From positions 372,001 through 436,000 of the forward strand of contig CP085928.1 of NCBI GenBank assembly GCA_020735665.1: a DNA stretch of 64,000 bases, in the 5' to 3' direction. The notes below the pieces were generated by a model. That model was not told where the DNA came from, ran no database searches, and saw only the letters and a list, made by a program, of their open reading frames with translations. Of the stretch, positions 16,773 through 28,098 are shown piece by piece (the first letter of the stretch is position 1; each line of letters starts with the position of its first letter). The stretch is from Lachnospiraceae bacterium GAM79. GTDB lineage: Bacteria > Bacillota > Clostridia > Lachnospirales > Lachnospiraceae. The translations under genes were made by a program, and so were the position numbers.

Positions 16773-17028
16773 GCGCACGATACCCACAAGGCAGGCTAGA
16801 TATGGGTATGGAATGGAAAATGAGCGCACGATACCCACAAGGCAGGCTTAGATGAGGGTATGAAATGGAAAATAAGCGCACGATACCCACAAGGCAGGCT
16901 AGATATGGGTATGGGATAGGGTATAAGCGCACGATACCCACAAGGCAGGCTAGATATGGGTATAGAATGGAAAATGAGCGCACGATACCCACAAGGCAGG
17001 CTAGATGAGGGTATTAGGAAGAATGTTG
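16773..17028. repeat. Five tandem 51-bp repeats with degenerate flanks
   Basis: Units begin GCGCACGATACCCACAAGGC at 16773, 16824 (52 bp), 16876, 16927 and 16978. Each contains ATACCC ... GGGTAT, a 6-bp hairpin across about 18 bases; the two sides of this dyad also recur with diverged sequence from 16730 to 17145. Because 51 is divisible by three, spurious repetitive reading frames arise. There are no unique spacers, so it is not a CRISPR array. Between 16600 and 16770 and from 17030 to 17250 I see no gene, only diverged dyads. Confidence 0.85.
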
Positions 17029-17250
17029 GGGGAAAATACCCGACGAAGCTAAATAAATTTGGTATGAAGACGAAAAAACAGGTGCGATACCCAATGGTAG
17101 CATATAATAGAGGGTATAAGTGTGAGAATATAGAGATTATACCCATGATTCGGGAAGCTCTTTTTCACAGGTTGACACTGTGAGGGGATAAGGCTAAAAT
17201 GAGACTGGCAGGCGATGTGCCTGACTATACAGGTAAGGCTGGTAATTAAA

Positions 17251-18294
17251 ATGAAAACCATAGTAGCGAAAGCTGATCTGGAAAACGAAGAATTATTCCG
17301 GAAGGCTTCGGATATATTAAAAAGTGGTGGACTGGTTGCATTTCCGACAGAAACCGTATATGGACTAGGTGGAGATGCGTTAAATCCAAAGGCATCCGAA
17401 AAAATTTACAGTGCCAAGGGAAGACCATCGGATAATCCGTTGATCGTACATATTGCTGATACGGCAAGTGTATGGGAGTTGGTGGCAGAGGTATCCACAC
17501 AGGCACAGATGCTGATGGAAGCGTTCTGGCCGGGTCCACTGACGATCATTTTCAAAAAGAAAGACATTGTACCGCATGAGACAACCGGCGGTTTGGAAAC
17601 GGTAGCGATCCGTATGCCATCACATCCGGCAGCTATGAAGCTGATCAAAGATTCAGGCGTGTATATTGCAGCACCGAGTGCAAATCTGTCCGGAAGACCA
17701 TCACCGACAACAGCAGCACATGTAGAGGAAGATCTGTCCGGCAGGATTGATATGATCTTAGATGGCGGACCGGTTGGAATCGGAATTGAGTCCACGATCG
17801 TAGATGTGACAGGCGATCGTCCGACAATTTTACGTCCGGGTTATATCTCAGCGGATATGATCAAGAATATCTTAGGAGATGTCATGATCGATCCGGCACT
17901 GGAAAGCGTGGATATGAAGGTCAGACCAAAAGCTCCGGGTATGAAATACACACATTATGCACCGAAGGGAAAACTCACGATCGTAGAGGGTGAGCGGGAA
18001 AAGGTTGCCGCAAAGATTGCAGAGCTGGTTGCTTGTAAGCAGGCAGAAGGATATAAGACGGCAGTTCTGTGTGATACAGAAAATACGGATTTATATTCCT
18101 GTGAAAATGTCCTTGATGCGGGAAGCAAAAAGAATGAAATTACGGTATCTTCATCCCTGTACCGGCTGCTTCGTTTGTGTGATGATATCGGCGCAGACTA
18201 TATTTACAGTGAATCCTTCCGGGAAGGTGATATGGGATATGCGATCATGAACCGACTGATCAAAGCAGCAGGACATAGAATTATATCGGTGTGA
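17251..18294 (+). CDS. sua5: L-threonylcarbamoyladenylate synthase (Sua5/YwlC type)
   Basis: 347 residues. The N-terminal YrdC domain carries GGLVAFPTETVYGLGGDAL, KGRPSDNPLIVHI, WPGPLTIIF and the IAAPSANLSGRPSPT segment; a Sua5 C-terminal domain of about 130 residues follows, as in the long form of the family. It condenses threonine, bicarbonate and ATP to threonylcarbamoyl-AMP, the first step of t6A formation at tRNA position 37. The ATG at 17251 matches the family start; its ribosome site is weak (AAGG about 14 bases upstream), and a start at 17215 would add 12 residues. The gene sits between two tandem-repeat blocks. Confidence 0.9.
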   Translation: MKTIVAKADLENEELFRKASDILKSGGLVAFPTETVYGLGGDALNPKASEKIYSAKGRPSDNPLIVHIADTASVWELVAEVSTQAQMLMEAFWPGPLTIIFKKKDIVPHETTGGLETVAIRMPSHPAAMKLIKDSGVYIAAPSANLSGRPSPTTAAHVEEDLSGRIDMILDGGPVGIGIESTIVDVTGDRPTILRPGYISADMIKNILGDVMIDPALESVDMKVRPKAPGMKYTHYAPKGKLTIVEGEREKVAAKIAELVACKQAEGYKTAVLCDTENTDLYSCENVLDAGSKKNEITVSSSLYRLLRLCDDIGADYIYSESFREGDMGYAIMNRLIKAAGHRIISV

Positions 18295-18514
18295 TATAAT
18301 GAACGCAAAATTATTTGCTCGCAAGGATGCTGATTTTGCGGAATGCATAGAATGTGCGAAGCACATGATATAATGAACGCAAAATTATTTGCTCGCAAGG
18401 ATGTTGATTTTGCGGAATGCATAGAATGTGCGAAGCACATGATATAATGAATGCAAAATTATTTGCTTGCAAGGATGCTGATTTTACGGAATGCATTGAG
18501 TGAGCTATGCTCAC
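18293..18514. repeat. Three tandem 74-bp repeats, each starting GATATAATGA
   Basis: Units at 18293-18366, 18367-18440 and 18441-18514, with the GATATAATGA start of a fourth unit at 18515. Each ends in a small hairpin: ATGTGC-GAA-GCACAT in units one and two, GTGAGC-TAT-GCTCAC in unit three, so both arms changed together. Each unit boundary also presents a TATAAT hexamer in identical context. They fill the gap between sua5 and rpiB; whether the TATAAT boxes act as promoters is unknown, as no -35 match is evident at 16-18 bases. Confidence 0.85.
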
Positions 18515-18604
18515 GATATAATGAAAAAAGTTAACATAGAAAAAACGGGTTGGGTGACAACCACCCGAAAAGATTTTGAAAACAAGAAAGGCAGGACAAA
18601 GAAT

Positions 18605-19033
18605 ATGATAGCACTTGGATGTGACCATGGTGGATACGGATTAATGCAGGATGTGATCAAGCATCTGGAAGAAAGAGGACTGGAATACAAGAATTACGGA
18701 TGCTACAGCGAGGAATCCGTTGATTATCCGGTATATGCAAAGAAAGTTGCACATGCAGTAGCAGACGGAGAATGTGAGCGAGGAATCCTGATCTGCGGAA
18801 CAGGAATCGGAATCTCTATTACAGCAAATAAAGTACCGGGAATCCGTGCGGCACTTTGTGGCGATTGCTTCAGTGCACAGGCGACAAGAGAGCATAACGA
18901 TGCCAATATCCTTGCAATGGGTGCCCGTGTAACCGGACCGGGACTGGCACTCAAGATTGTTGACACCTTCCTTGATACACCATTCTCAAATGACGAACGT
19001 CATATCAGAAGAATCAAGATGATTGAAGAGTAA
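18605..19033 (+). CDS. rpiB: Ribose-5-phosphate isomerase B (RpiB/LacAB family)
   Basis: 142 residues, the normal RpiB length. ALGCDHGGYGLMQ near the start, DYPVYAKKVAHAV, the phosphate-binding GILICGTGIGISI with the catalytic-type Cys, RAALCGD and REHNDANILAMGAR are all family motifs. It interconverts ribose-5-phosphate and ribulose-5-phosphate in the pentose phosphate pathway; LacAB and allose relatives share the fold. The ATG at 18605 follows GGCAGGAC; the frame extends further upstream into repeat DNA without a ribosome site. Confidence 0.88.
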   Translation: MIALGCDHGGYGLMQDVIKHLEERGLEYKNYGCYSEESVDYPVYAKKVAHAVADGECERGILICGTGIGISITANKVPGIRAALCGDCFSAQATREHNDANILAMGARVTGPGLALKIVDTFLDTPFSNDERHIRRIKMIEE

Positions 19034-19043
19034 GGAAAAATAC

Positions 19044-19137
19044 TATAAACTGCATATGCCAGCAAATGTGAGTGCCGGTCTGGGCCGACAGGCGAGTTAG
19101 CACTGGAACATTTGCGGATAAGGGATATGTAATTTAT
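19044..19137 (+). repeat. Family B structured repeat, copy B2
   Basis: Plus orientation: ACTGCATATGCCAGCAAATG, GTGCCGGTCTGGGCCGACAG, GCGAGTTAGCACTGGAACAT, TTGCGGATAAGGGATATG. Arms GCAAATG/CATTTGC and GTGC/GCAC pair, and the flanks (TATAAACTGCATAT / ATATGTAATTTATA) extend the stem. Confidence 0.75.
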
Positions 19138-19156
19138 AGAAGATTATAAGTAGTAA

Positions 19157-19320
19157 GAAAAACATCATCTATCAGGGTGGAATGTATATACTTTATGTAG
19201 CAGACCTTTTCACACGTCGGTACTTAGTGAACTGTGTAAGCAGTGAGCTTAGAACCGTTACGTGTGAAAAGGTCTGCTACATAAAGTATATATATCCTGC
19301 CCTGATAGATGATGTTTTTT
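19157..19320 (+). repeat. Family A structured repeat, copy A3
   Basis: AAAAACATCATCTATCAGG and its complement with a T-run form the terminator-like outer stem. Inner arms TTATGTAGCAGACCTTTTCA and complement are perfectly paired, so this copy lacks the GNRA side hairpin. The core GGTACTTAGTGAACTG ... CAGTGAGCTTAGAACCG is nearly identical to A4, 320 bases away, while the outer arms of the two copies are unrelated. Confidence 0.8.
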
Positions 19321-19399
19321 GCATTGGGATTTAATGTATGTAAAATAACAACAATCATATAATAAGACCGCAGTCAGAAGACATTATCGAGGATTTCGA

Positions 19400-19470
19400 T
19401 ATGAACTGCATATACCAGCAAATGCGAGTGCTTGTTTGAGCCGACAGGCGAGTTGATACTGGTAATGTGG
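19400..19470 (+). repeat. Family B structured repeat, copy B3 (right arm degenerate)
   Basis: GAACTGCATATACCAGCAAA, TGCGAGTGCTTGTTTGAGCC and GACAGGCGAGTTGATACTGG are clear, but the right-hand CATTTGC arm has decayed to GGTAATGTGG, so the outer stem no longer closes. It lies between two family A copies. Confidence 0.65.
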
Positions 19471-19476
19471 TAGAAT

Positions 19477-19650
19477 AAAAATACAAAAGACCGGATGAGG
19501 GCATCTATATTTTATGTAGCAGACATTTTTACACGTCGGTACTTAGTGAACTGCGTAAGCAGTGAGCTTAGAACCGCTACGTGTAAAACAGAGCGAGAGT
19601 GTTCTGCGAAATAAAGATATAGATGCCCTCATCCGGTCTTTGTATTTTTA
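19477..19650 (+). repeat. Family A structured repeat, copy A4 (strong terminator-like outer stem)
   Basis: The outer arms AAAAATACAAAAGACCGGAT and GAGGGCATCTATAT pair almost perfectly with the right side, ending TTTGTATTTTT. The left inner arm is the TTATGTAGCAGAC form; the right one carries GAGCGAGAGTGTTCTGCG AAATAA, with a GAGA-loop mini-hairpin, so this copy is in plus orientation. The remaining 150 bases to the V-ATPase promoter hold no gene; an inverted repeat TTTGACA...TGTCAAA lies at 19694-19719. Confidence 0.8.
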
Positions 19651-19788
19651 CCTTAAAATTGTGCAAAATGACGTGAAAAATGGTTAAACTAAATTTGACA
19701 GTTTGTATTGTTTGTCAAAAATGCCTTAAAAACCAGTAAAATTTCATGATCTTTTGATGAAAAATCTATAAAAGAAGATAAATATTGC

Positions 19789-19817
19789 TTGAAAAGAGCA
19801 CACTAACATAATAAAAT
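19789..19817 (+). promoter_or_regulatory. Promoter of the V-ATPase operon
   Basis: TTGAAA, a 17-base spacer and TAAAAT, placing the start about 45 bases before the first gene. A second TTGACA at 19695 lacks a convincing -10 box. Confidence 0.6.
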
Positions 19818-19869
19818 ATTAGCAGAGCGGCATTTCATGCCGAGATTAATAATTACGGAGGGAGAAATT

Positions 19870-20178
19870 ATGCTACAGGAAGCCATGAAGACATTAGAAG
19901 ATGCAGAAGCAAAGGCAGCCGAGATCGTAAAAGAAGCCGGTAAAAAAGCAGAAGCAATTCAGGCGGAAGCAAAGGAAAAGGCAAATGCGATGATCGTAGA
20001 TGCAAATGCAGGTTCTAAAACAGATCTGGCGGCTATCGCGGTCGACCAGAAGAAACTGGAAACTGATCTTGCAGAAAAAGCTTTGAAAGAAGCATCCGAC
20101 GAGATTGCTTCCTTAAAAAAACGTGCATCCGAGCGAGAGGGTGAAGCCGTAGAGCTTGTGATCAAGCAGCTATTGTAA
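19870..20178 (+). CDS. V-type ATPase peripheral-stalk subunit G/H (NtpF-like)
   Basis: 102 residues, almost wholly charged coiled coil (AEAKAAEIVKEAGKKAEAIQ and repeats of Ala/Glu/Lys), the pattern of the AhaH/NtpF peripheral stalk subunit that pairs with subunit E. GGAGGG stands eight bases before the ATG at 19870; an upstream GTG/ATG frame start at 19837 lacks a site. It is the first gene of a nine-gene operon in the order of the Enterococcus ntpFIKECGABD genes. Confidence 0.8.
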   Translation: MLQEAMKTLEDAEAKAAEIVKEAGKKAEAIQAEAKEKANAMIVDANAGSKTDLAAIAVDQKKLETDLAEKALKEASDEIASLKKRASEREGEAVELVIKQLL

Positions 20179-20216
20179 ATGCTTGAATATCAGGATGCAG
20201 AAGGGAGGTAATCATT

Positions 20217-22744
<2,528 letters not shown>

Positions 22745-22795
22745 AACAGGCGCAGATTTGAAACATGATTGAACAAGTAGTACAGGAGGATTTGT

Positions 22796-23389
22796 ATGAC
22801 AGGATTAGAGAAGATCGTTGAACAGATTCTGGAAGAAGCAAACACTCAATCCGATATGATCCTTGAAGATGCACAGAAAAAGGCAGATCAGATTATAGAA
22901 GATGCAAAGGTGGAAGCAGATAAGATCAAGGCGGGTTCAGCTGAAAAGGTCAGCCATGTAAAAGCGGACGGAATGGCAAGGGCACAATCCTCTGCCGACC
23001 TGAAGAAACGCCAGACAGTCTTAAAGGCAAAGCAGGAGATCATCAATGAAGTGATAGGTAAAGCCTATAACGGAATGATCGATATGGAAGTTGACAGATA
23101 TTTCCATATGATGGAGCGTATGATCGGAAATGCAGTACAGCCGAAGAGTGGACAGATCAGCTTCTCAGCCAAAGATATGGAGCGGCTTCCGGCAGGATTT
23201 GCAAAACGGGTATCAGAGATAGCAAAAGCACATGGAGGAGATTTGACGCTCGCAGATAAAGCCAGTGATATAGACGGAGGATTTATCCTGATCTATGGCG
23301 GTATCGAGGAGAATTGTTCATTAGCTGCCATGTTCCATGCGCAGAAAGAAGAAATGGCAGACAAATTAAATTCCCTGTTATTCACATAA
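22796..23389 (+). CDS. V-type ATPase subunit E (peripheral stalk)
   Basis: 197 residues: an N-terminal coiled coil (KIVEQILEEANTQSDMILED and onward) and a globular C-terminal domain ending in GGFILIYGGIEENCSLAAMF, the conserved GGhhL-type E-subunit segment that caps the A/B head. It would pair with the G/H-like subunit. AGGAGG lies before the ATG. Spacing to the neighbours is 51 and 13 bases. Confidence 0.88.
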   Translation: MTGLEKIVEQILEEANTQSDMILEDAQKKADQIIEDAKVEADKIKAGSAEKVSHVKADGMARAQSSADLKKRQTVLKAKQEIINEVIGKAYNGMIDMEVDRYFHMMERMIGNAVQPKSGQISFSAKDMERLPAGFAKRVSEIAKAHGGDLTLADKASDIDGGFILIYGGIEENCSLAAMFHAQKEEMADKLNSLLFT

Positions 23390-23402
23390 GGGAGGTAGAA
23401 AA

Positions 23403-24374
23403 ATGGCAGACAAATATATATATGCTGTTGCCAGAATCCGGGCACTTGAGATGTCCCTGTTTTCACAGGCTGTGATCGAGCAGTTGATTGCCCAGAAAAC
23501 ATATGCGGACTGCCTTCAGTTCTTAGGTGAAAAAGGCTGGGGTGATACAGAAGCCGGAGTGCAGGATGCAGAGACCATTTTGAACAGGGAACTGGAAAAA
23601 ACATGGACACTGGTCAAGGAGATGGTATCCGATCAGACAGTATTTGACGTATTGTTGATCCAGGATAGTTTCCATAATCTGAAGGCAGCGATCAAAACCG
23701 TTGTAGACGGAGAAGTTCAGGCAAATGTATTTTATGACAATGCATCTGTTTCGGGTGAAGCATTAGTCGAGATCATTAAAAATAAAGATTTCCAGTCATT
23801 ACCGGAATCTATGCGGGAATGCGCATTAGAGGCATATGAGTGTCTGGTGCATACCGGAGATGGTCAGATGTGTGATGTTATCATCGACCGGGCAGCCATG
23901 CGAGCAATGCTTGCGGCAGCGGAGAAGAATGGAGATGCATTATTAAAAGAATATGCAGAGACAGTTGTGGCAGTTGCAAATATCAAGATCGCAGTCCGTT
24001 CTGTAAAGACAGAAAAAGGACTGGATTTTATGAGACGTGCGATGGAGGAATGTCAGACGCTCAATGTGGAACGGCTGATGCGGGCAGCACTTTCCGGCAT
24101 GCCGGATGTGATCAAATATCTGGAAGAAACACCGTATTCCGGTGGAGCTGCGGCATTATCAGACAGTTCATCCGCATTTGAACGCTGGTGCGACAACCGG
24201 ATCATAGAGGCGATCCGGCCACAGAAATATAATTCATTTACGATCGGACCACTTGTTGCTTATGTACTTGCAAGGCAGAATGAGATTAAGACAGTCAGGA
24301 TCATCCTGACCGGAAAGTTAAATCATCTGCCGGATGATGCGATCAGGGAAAGGGTAAGGGAAATGTATGTATAG
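23403..24374 (+). CDS. V-type ATPase subunit C/d (rotor-ring adaptor, NtpC)
   Basis: 323 residues, all helical, in the position of ntpC. DKYIYAVARIRALEMSLFS at the start and NSFTIGPLVAYVLARQNEIK near the end are typical of the V-ATPase AC39/d family that links the central axle to the membrane ring. It overlaps the next gene by eight bases, suggesting translational coupling. GGGAGG is upstream. Confidence 0.88.
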   Translation: MADKYIYAVARIRALEMSLFSQAVIEQLIAQKTYADCLQFLGEKGWGDTEAGVQDAETILNRELEKTWTLVKEMVSDQTVFDVLLIQDSFHNLKAAIKTVVDGEVQANVFYDNASVSGEALVEIIKNKDFQSLPESMRECALEAYECLVHTGDGQMCDVIIDRAAMRAMLAAAEKNGDALLKEYAETVVAVANIKIAVRSVKTEKGLDFMRRAMEECQTLNVERLMRAALSGMPDVIKYLEETPYSGGAAALSDSSSAFERWCDNRIIEAIRPQKYNSFTIGPLVAYVLARQNEIKTVRIILTGKLNHLPDDAIRERVREMYV

Positions 24375-24687
24375 AATTGCAGTATTAGGTGAATATGACA
24401 GCATCTATGGCTTTGCGACTCTGGGACTTGAGACCTTCCCGGTATCCGATGCAGAACAGGGCAGTACACAGCTCAGAAGACTGGCAGAAAGTGGATATGC
24501 CGTTATCTATGTAACAGAGAGCATGGCAGAGCAGATCAAGAAAGAGATAGAGAGATATAAGACGCAGATGCTTCCGGCGATCATCCTGATTCCAGGAGTT
24601 TCCGGTAATACATCCGCGGGTATAAATGGAGTAAAGAAATCCGTAGAACAGGCAGTCGGTTCGGACATTCTGTTCAGTGAAAACTAG
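24367..24687 (+). CDS. V-type ATPase subunit F (central axle, NtpG-like)
   Basis: 106 residues with the Rossmann-like pattern of subunit F: YRIAVLGEYDSIYGFATLGL, GYAVIYVTESMAEQI and LPAIILIPGVSG. It binds subunit D in the axle. Its ATG lies within the end of subunit C, and it stops 21 bases before the GTG of subunit A. Confidence 0.88.
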   Translation: MYRIAVLGEYDSIYGFATLGLETFPVSDAEQGSTQLRRLAESGYAVIYVTESMAEQIKKEIERYKTQMLPAIILIPGVSGNTSAGINGVKKSVEQAVGSDILFSEN

Positions 24688-24708
24688 GAAGGAGCGTGAC
24701 CAGAAAAC

Positions 24709-26472
24709 GTGGCAACAGGTAAGATAAAAAAAGTTGCAGGACCTCTTGTTATCGCAGAGGGAATGCGTGACGCGAATATGTATGACGTTGTCAGAGTAAG
24801 TGAGAGCCGATTGATCGGCGAGATCATAGAGATGCATGGAGATCAGGCATCTGTTCAGGTTTACGAAGAGACATCAGGACTTGGACCGGGTGCACCGGTA
24901 GAGTCAACCGGAATGCCGCTGTCCGTAGAACTTGGACCGGGACTGATCAGCAGTATCTATGACGGTATCCAGAGACCTTTGGATGATATCATGAAAATCT
25001 GTGGAAATAATTTGCAGCGAGGCGTTGAAGTTCCATCATTAAAGAGAGACATCAAATGGCCATTTGTTCCATGCGTTAAGGCAGGGGACAAGGTAGAGGC
25101 TGGAGATGTGATCGGAACCGTACAGGAGACAGTTGTCGTAACTCAGAAGATCATGGTTCCATATGGTATAGAAGGAACTGTAAAAGAGATCAAGAGCGGA
25201 GATTTCACAGTAGAAGAAACTGTATGTGTGATCGAGACAGCAAAGGGTGATAAGAAACTGACACTGATGCAGAAATGGCCGGTTCGTAAGGGTCGTCCTT
25301 ATGCAGAGAAGATTCCGCCGGTTATGCCGCTTATCACAGGACAGCGAGTTGTCGATGCATTCTTCCCGATCGCAAAGGGTGGTGTAGCAGCAGTTCCCGG
25401 ACCATTCGGTAGTGGAAAGACCGTTATCCAGCATCAGCTTGCAAAATGGGCAGAAGCCGATATCGTTGTATACATTGGATGTGGTGAACGTGGAAACGAG
25501 ATGACAGACGTATTAAACGAGTTTCCTGAACTGAAGGATCCGAAGACAGGATACTCCCTGATGGAGAGAACCGTTCTGATCGCAAATACATCGGATATGC
25601 CGGTTGCAGCCAGAGAGGCTTCTATTTACACCGGTATTACGATCGCAGAATATTTCCGTGATATGGGATATTCCGTTGCGCTGATGGCTGACTCTACTTC
25701 CAGATGGGCAGAAGCACTTCGAGAAATGTCAGGACGTTTACAGGAGATGCCCGGTGAGGAAGGTTATCCTGCATATCTAGGAAGCCGTCTGGCACAGTTC
25801 TATGAGCGTGCCGGTATGGTTAAGACACTTGGTTCGGAAGGAAGAACCGGAGCCTTATCCGTAATCGGAGCCGTATCACCTCCCGGTGGTGATATTTCAG
25901 AGCCGGTATCACAGGCAACCCTTCGTATCGTTAAGGTATTCTGGGGACTGGATTCCGCACTGGCTTATAAGAGACATTTCCCGGCGATCAACTGGCTGAC
26001 CAGTTATTCGCTGTATGTAGATAACATGGGAAAATGGTTTGAGGAAAATGTCAATGAGCACTGGATGGAAGATCGTCAGAAGCTTATGACATTATTACAG
26101 GAAGAAGCAGAGCTTGACGAGATCGTTAAGATGGTTGGTATGGATGCCTTATCTGCAGGCGACCGTCTGAAGATGGAAGCAGCCAGATCTATCCGTGAGG
26201 ACTTCCTGCATCAGAACTCATTCCATGAGATCGACACCTATACACCACTGGATAAGCAGTTCCGCATGATGGAACTTGTGCTGGCATTCTATGAGGAATC
26301 ATCAGAGGCCTTGAAGAGTGGTGCAACTATAAAGAATATTCTGAACATGGAGGTTCGTGAGAAAATCGGACGTTTCAAATATACACATCCGGAAGATGTG
26401 GAAGCAGAATATGACAAGATCATAAAGGCACTTCATCAGGAACTGGAAGCAGCCATAGCAAAGGAGGACTAA
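24709..26472 (+). CDS. atpA: V-type ATPase catalytic subunit A
   Basis: 587 residues, normal length. The P-loop is [17 protein letters not shown], preceded by the A-type non-homologous region (about residues 115-190) that separates V/A-type A subunits from F-type beta. [31 protein letters not shown] and [19 protein letters not shown] are further catalytic-head motifs. It hydrolyses or makes ATP at the A/B interface. The start is GTG, with GGAGCG upstream. It stops four bases before subunit B. Confidence 0.95.
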   Translation: MATGKIKKVAGPLVIAEGMRDANMYDVVRVSESRLIGEIIEMHGDQASVQVYEETSGLGPGAPVESTGMPLSVELGPGLISSIYDGIQRPLDDIMKICGNNLQRGVEVPSLKRDIKWPFVPCVKAGDKVEAGDVIGTVQETVVVTQKIMVPYGIEGTVKEIKSGDFTVEETVCVIETAKGDKKLTLMQKWPVRKGRPYAEKIPPVMPLITGQRVVDAFFPIAKGGVAAVPGPFGSGKTVIQHQLAKWAEADIVVYIGCGERGNEMTDVLNEFPELKDPKTGYSLMERTVLIANTSDMPVAAREASIYTGITIAEYFRDMGYSVALMADSTSRWAEALREMSGRLQEMPGEEGYPAYLGSRLAQFYERAGMVKTLGSEGRTGALSVIGAVSPPGGDISEPVSQATLRIVKVFWGLDSALAYKRHFPAINWLTSYSLYVDNMGKWFEENVNEHWMEDRQKLMTLLQEEAELDEIVKMVGMDALSAGDRLKMEAARSIREDFLHQNSFHEIDTYTPLDKQFRMMELVLAFYEESSEALKSGATIKNILNMEVREKIGRFKYTHPEDVEAEYDKIIKALHQELEAAIAKED

Positions 26473-26476
26473 GCAC

Positions 26477-27847
26477 ATGCCAAAAGAATATAGAACCATA
26501 CAGGAAGTTGCAGGACCTCTGATGCTGGTACATGGTGTAGAAAATGTCACCTATGATGAACTTGGTGAGATCGAGCTTGCAAGTGGCGAAGTCAGACGAT
26601 GCAAGGTTCTTGAGATCAATGGTGAAGATGCACTGGTACAGTTATTTGAGAATTCAACAGGTATTAACCTTTCAAACAGTAAAGTAAGATTCCTTGGACG
26701 AAGCATGGAGCTTGGCGTATCAGAAGATATGCTTGGCCGTGTATTTGACGGACTGGGAAGACCGATCGATAAAGGACCGGATATCCTTCCGGAGGAGAGA
26801 AGAGATATCAATGGTCTGCCAATGAATCCGGCAGCCAGAAATTACCCATCGGAATTTATCCAGACAGGTATCTCTGCTATTGATGGATTAAATACACTGG
26901 TAAGAGGACAGAAGCTGCCGATCTTCTCAGCATCAGGACTTCCACATTCGAAGCTAGCAGCCCAGATCGCAAGACAGGCTAAGGTACGTGGAACAGATGA
27001 ACCATTCGCCGTAGTATTTGCAGCTATGGGTATCACCTTCGAAGAAGCGAACTTCTTCACGGAGAGCTTCAAGGAGACAGGCGCGATCGACAGAACTGTA
27101 CTGTTCATCAACCTTGCAAATGACCCTGCGGTTGAGCGTATCGCTACCCCTCGTATGGCACTGACCGCTGCGGAATATCTTGCATTTGAAAAGAACATGC
27201 ATGTATTGGTTATCCTGACGGATATCACAAACTATGCAGATGCGTTACGAGAAGTATCTGCAGCCCGAAAAGAGGTTCCGGGTCGTCGTGGATATCCCGG
27301 ATACATGTATACAGACCTTGCAACCTTATATGAAAGAGCAGGAAGACAGCGTGGCAAGAACGGTAGTATCACAATGATCCCGATCCTTACCATGCCTGAG
27401 GATGATAAGACACATCCAATCCCTGACTTAACAGGATATATCACAGAGGGACAGATCATTTTAAGCCGTGAGCTTTACAGAAAGGGTGTAACACCACCGA
27501 TCGATGTACTTCCATCCCTGTCACGTCTGAAGGATAAGGGTACCGGTGAGGGAAAGACAAGAGGAGATCATTCCAGCACCATGAACCAGTTATTTGCGGC
27601 ATATTCCCGTGGTAAGGATGCGAAGGAGCTTATGACGATCCTTGGTGAATCAGCATTGTCGGATATCGATATTTTATATGCAAAGTTTGCAGAAGCATTT
27701 GAAAAGGAATATGTATCTCAGGGTTATGAGACAGACAGAAGTATCGAAGAAACATTAAACATCGGCTGGAAGCTGTTATCGATCCTGCCTCGAGCAGAAC
27801 TGAAACGTATCGATGATAAGTGGTTAGATATGTATTATGGAAAGTAA
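26477..27847 (+). CDS. atpB: V-type ATPase subunit B (non-catalytic)
   Basis: 456 residues. The position of the P-loop reads [18 protein letters not shown], lacking the Lys-Thr of a working P-loop, as expected for subunit [21 protein letters not shown] and the [20 protein letters not shown] motif complete the nucleotide interface with subunit A. AAGGAGG falls within the end of the preceding gene. Confidence 0.95.
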   Translation: MPKEYRTIQEVAGPLMLVHGVENVTYDELGEIELASGEVRRCKVLEINGEDALVQLFENSTGINLSNSKVRFLGRSMELGVSEDMLGRVFDGLGRPIDKGPDILPEERRDINGLPMNPAARNYPSEFIQTGISAIDGLNTLVRGQKLPIFSASGLPHSKLAAQIARQAKVRGTDEPFAVVFAAMGITFEEANFFTESFKETGAIDRTVLFINLANDPAVERIATPRMALTAAEYLAFEKNMHVLVILTDITNYADALREVSAARKEVPGRRGYPGYMYTDLATLYERAGRQRGKNGSITMIPILTMPEDDKTHPIPDLTGYITEGQIILSRELYRKGVTPPIDVLPSLSRLKDKGTGEGKTRGDHSSTMNQLFAAYSRGKDAKELMTILGESALSDIDILYAKFAEAFEKEYVSQGYETDRSIEETLNIGWKLLSILPRAELKRIDDKWLDMYYGK

Positions 27848-28098
27848 CGAGAAGCGCGTGAGTAGACTTGCAAATGGGATGCTTGAGCTTGCTCATAGCA
27901 GACGATTTGCAAGGATACGAGCATGGTTCGACAGAACCCACCGAGCCGACAGGCGAGGTGGAGCGCTTCGAGTTAATAAACGGAAGAGCGCTACGAGCCG
28001 TCAGGCGAGGTGAAGCGCTTTGAGTTAATAAACGGAAGAGCGCTACGAGCCGTTAGGCGAGGTGGAGCGCTTCGAGTTGACTTTATAAGGAGGCAAAA
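27848..28098. repeat. Repeat-filled gap inside the V-ATPase operon (degenerate B5 plus 52-bp tandem repeats)
   Basis: First comes a hairpin at 27878-27923 (TTGCAAAT...ATTTGCAA with TGCT/AGCA and GAGC/GCTC inside), a shortened family B form. Then 52-bp units at 27942, 27994 and 28046 (last one partial) start CGAGCCG, contain AGGCGAGGTG and AGCGCT...AGCGCT, and end AATAAACGGAAGAGCGCTA. The GAGCCGACAGGCGAG core is the same as in family B. No terminator T-run follows, so transcription may pass to subunit D. Confidence 0.8.

Noticed and set aside
16773-17028. CRISPR array
   Set aside because: Units are contiguous with no unique spacers, and no cas genes are in the window.
16650-17146. Repetitive minus-strand reading frames (GYRALIFHSIP-type 17-residue periods) as a repeat protein
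   Set aside because: The period comes from a 51-bp DNA repeat, frames on both strands are open alike, there is no ribosome site, and the flanking copies are degenerate.
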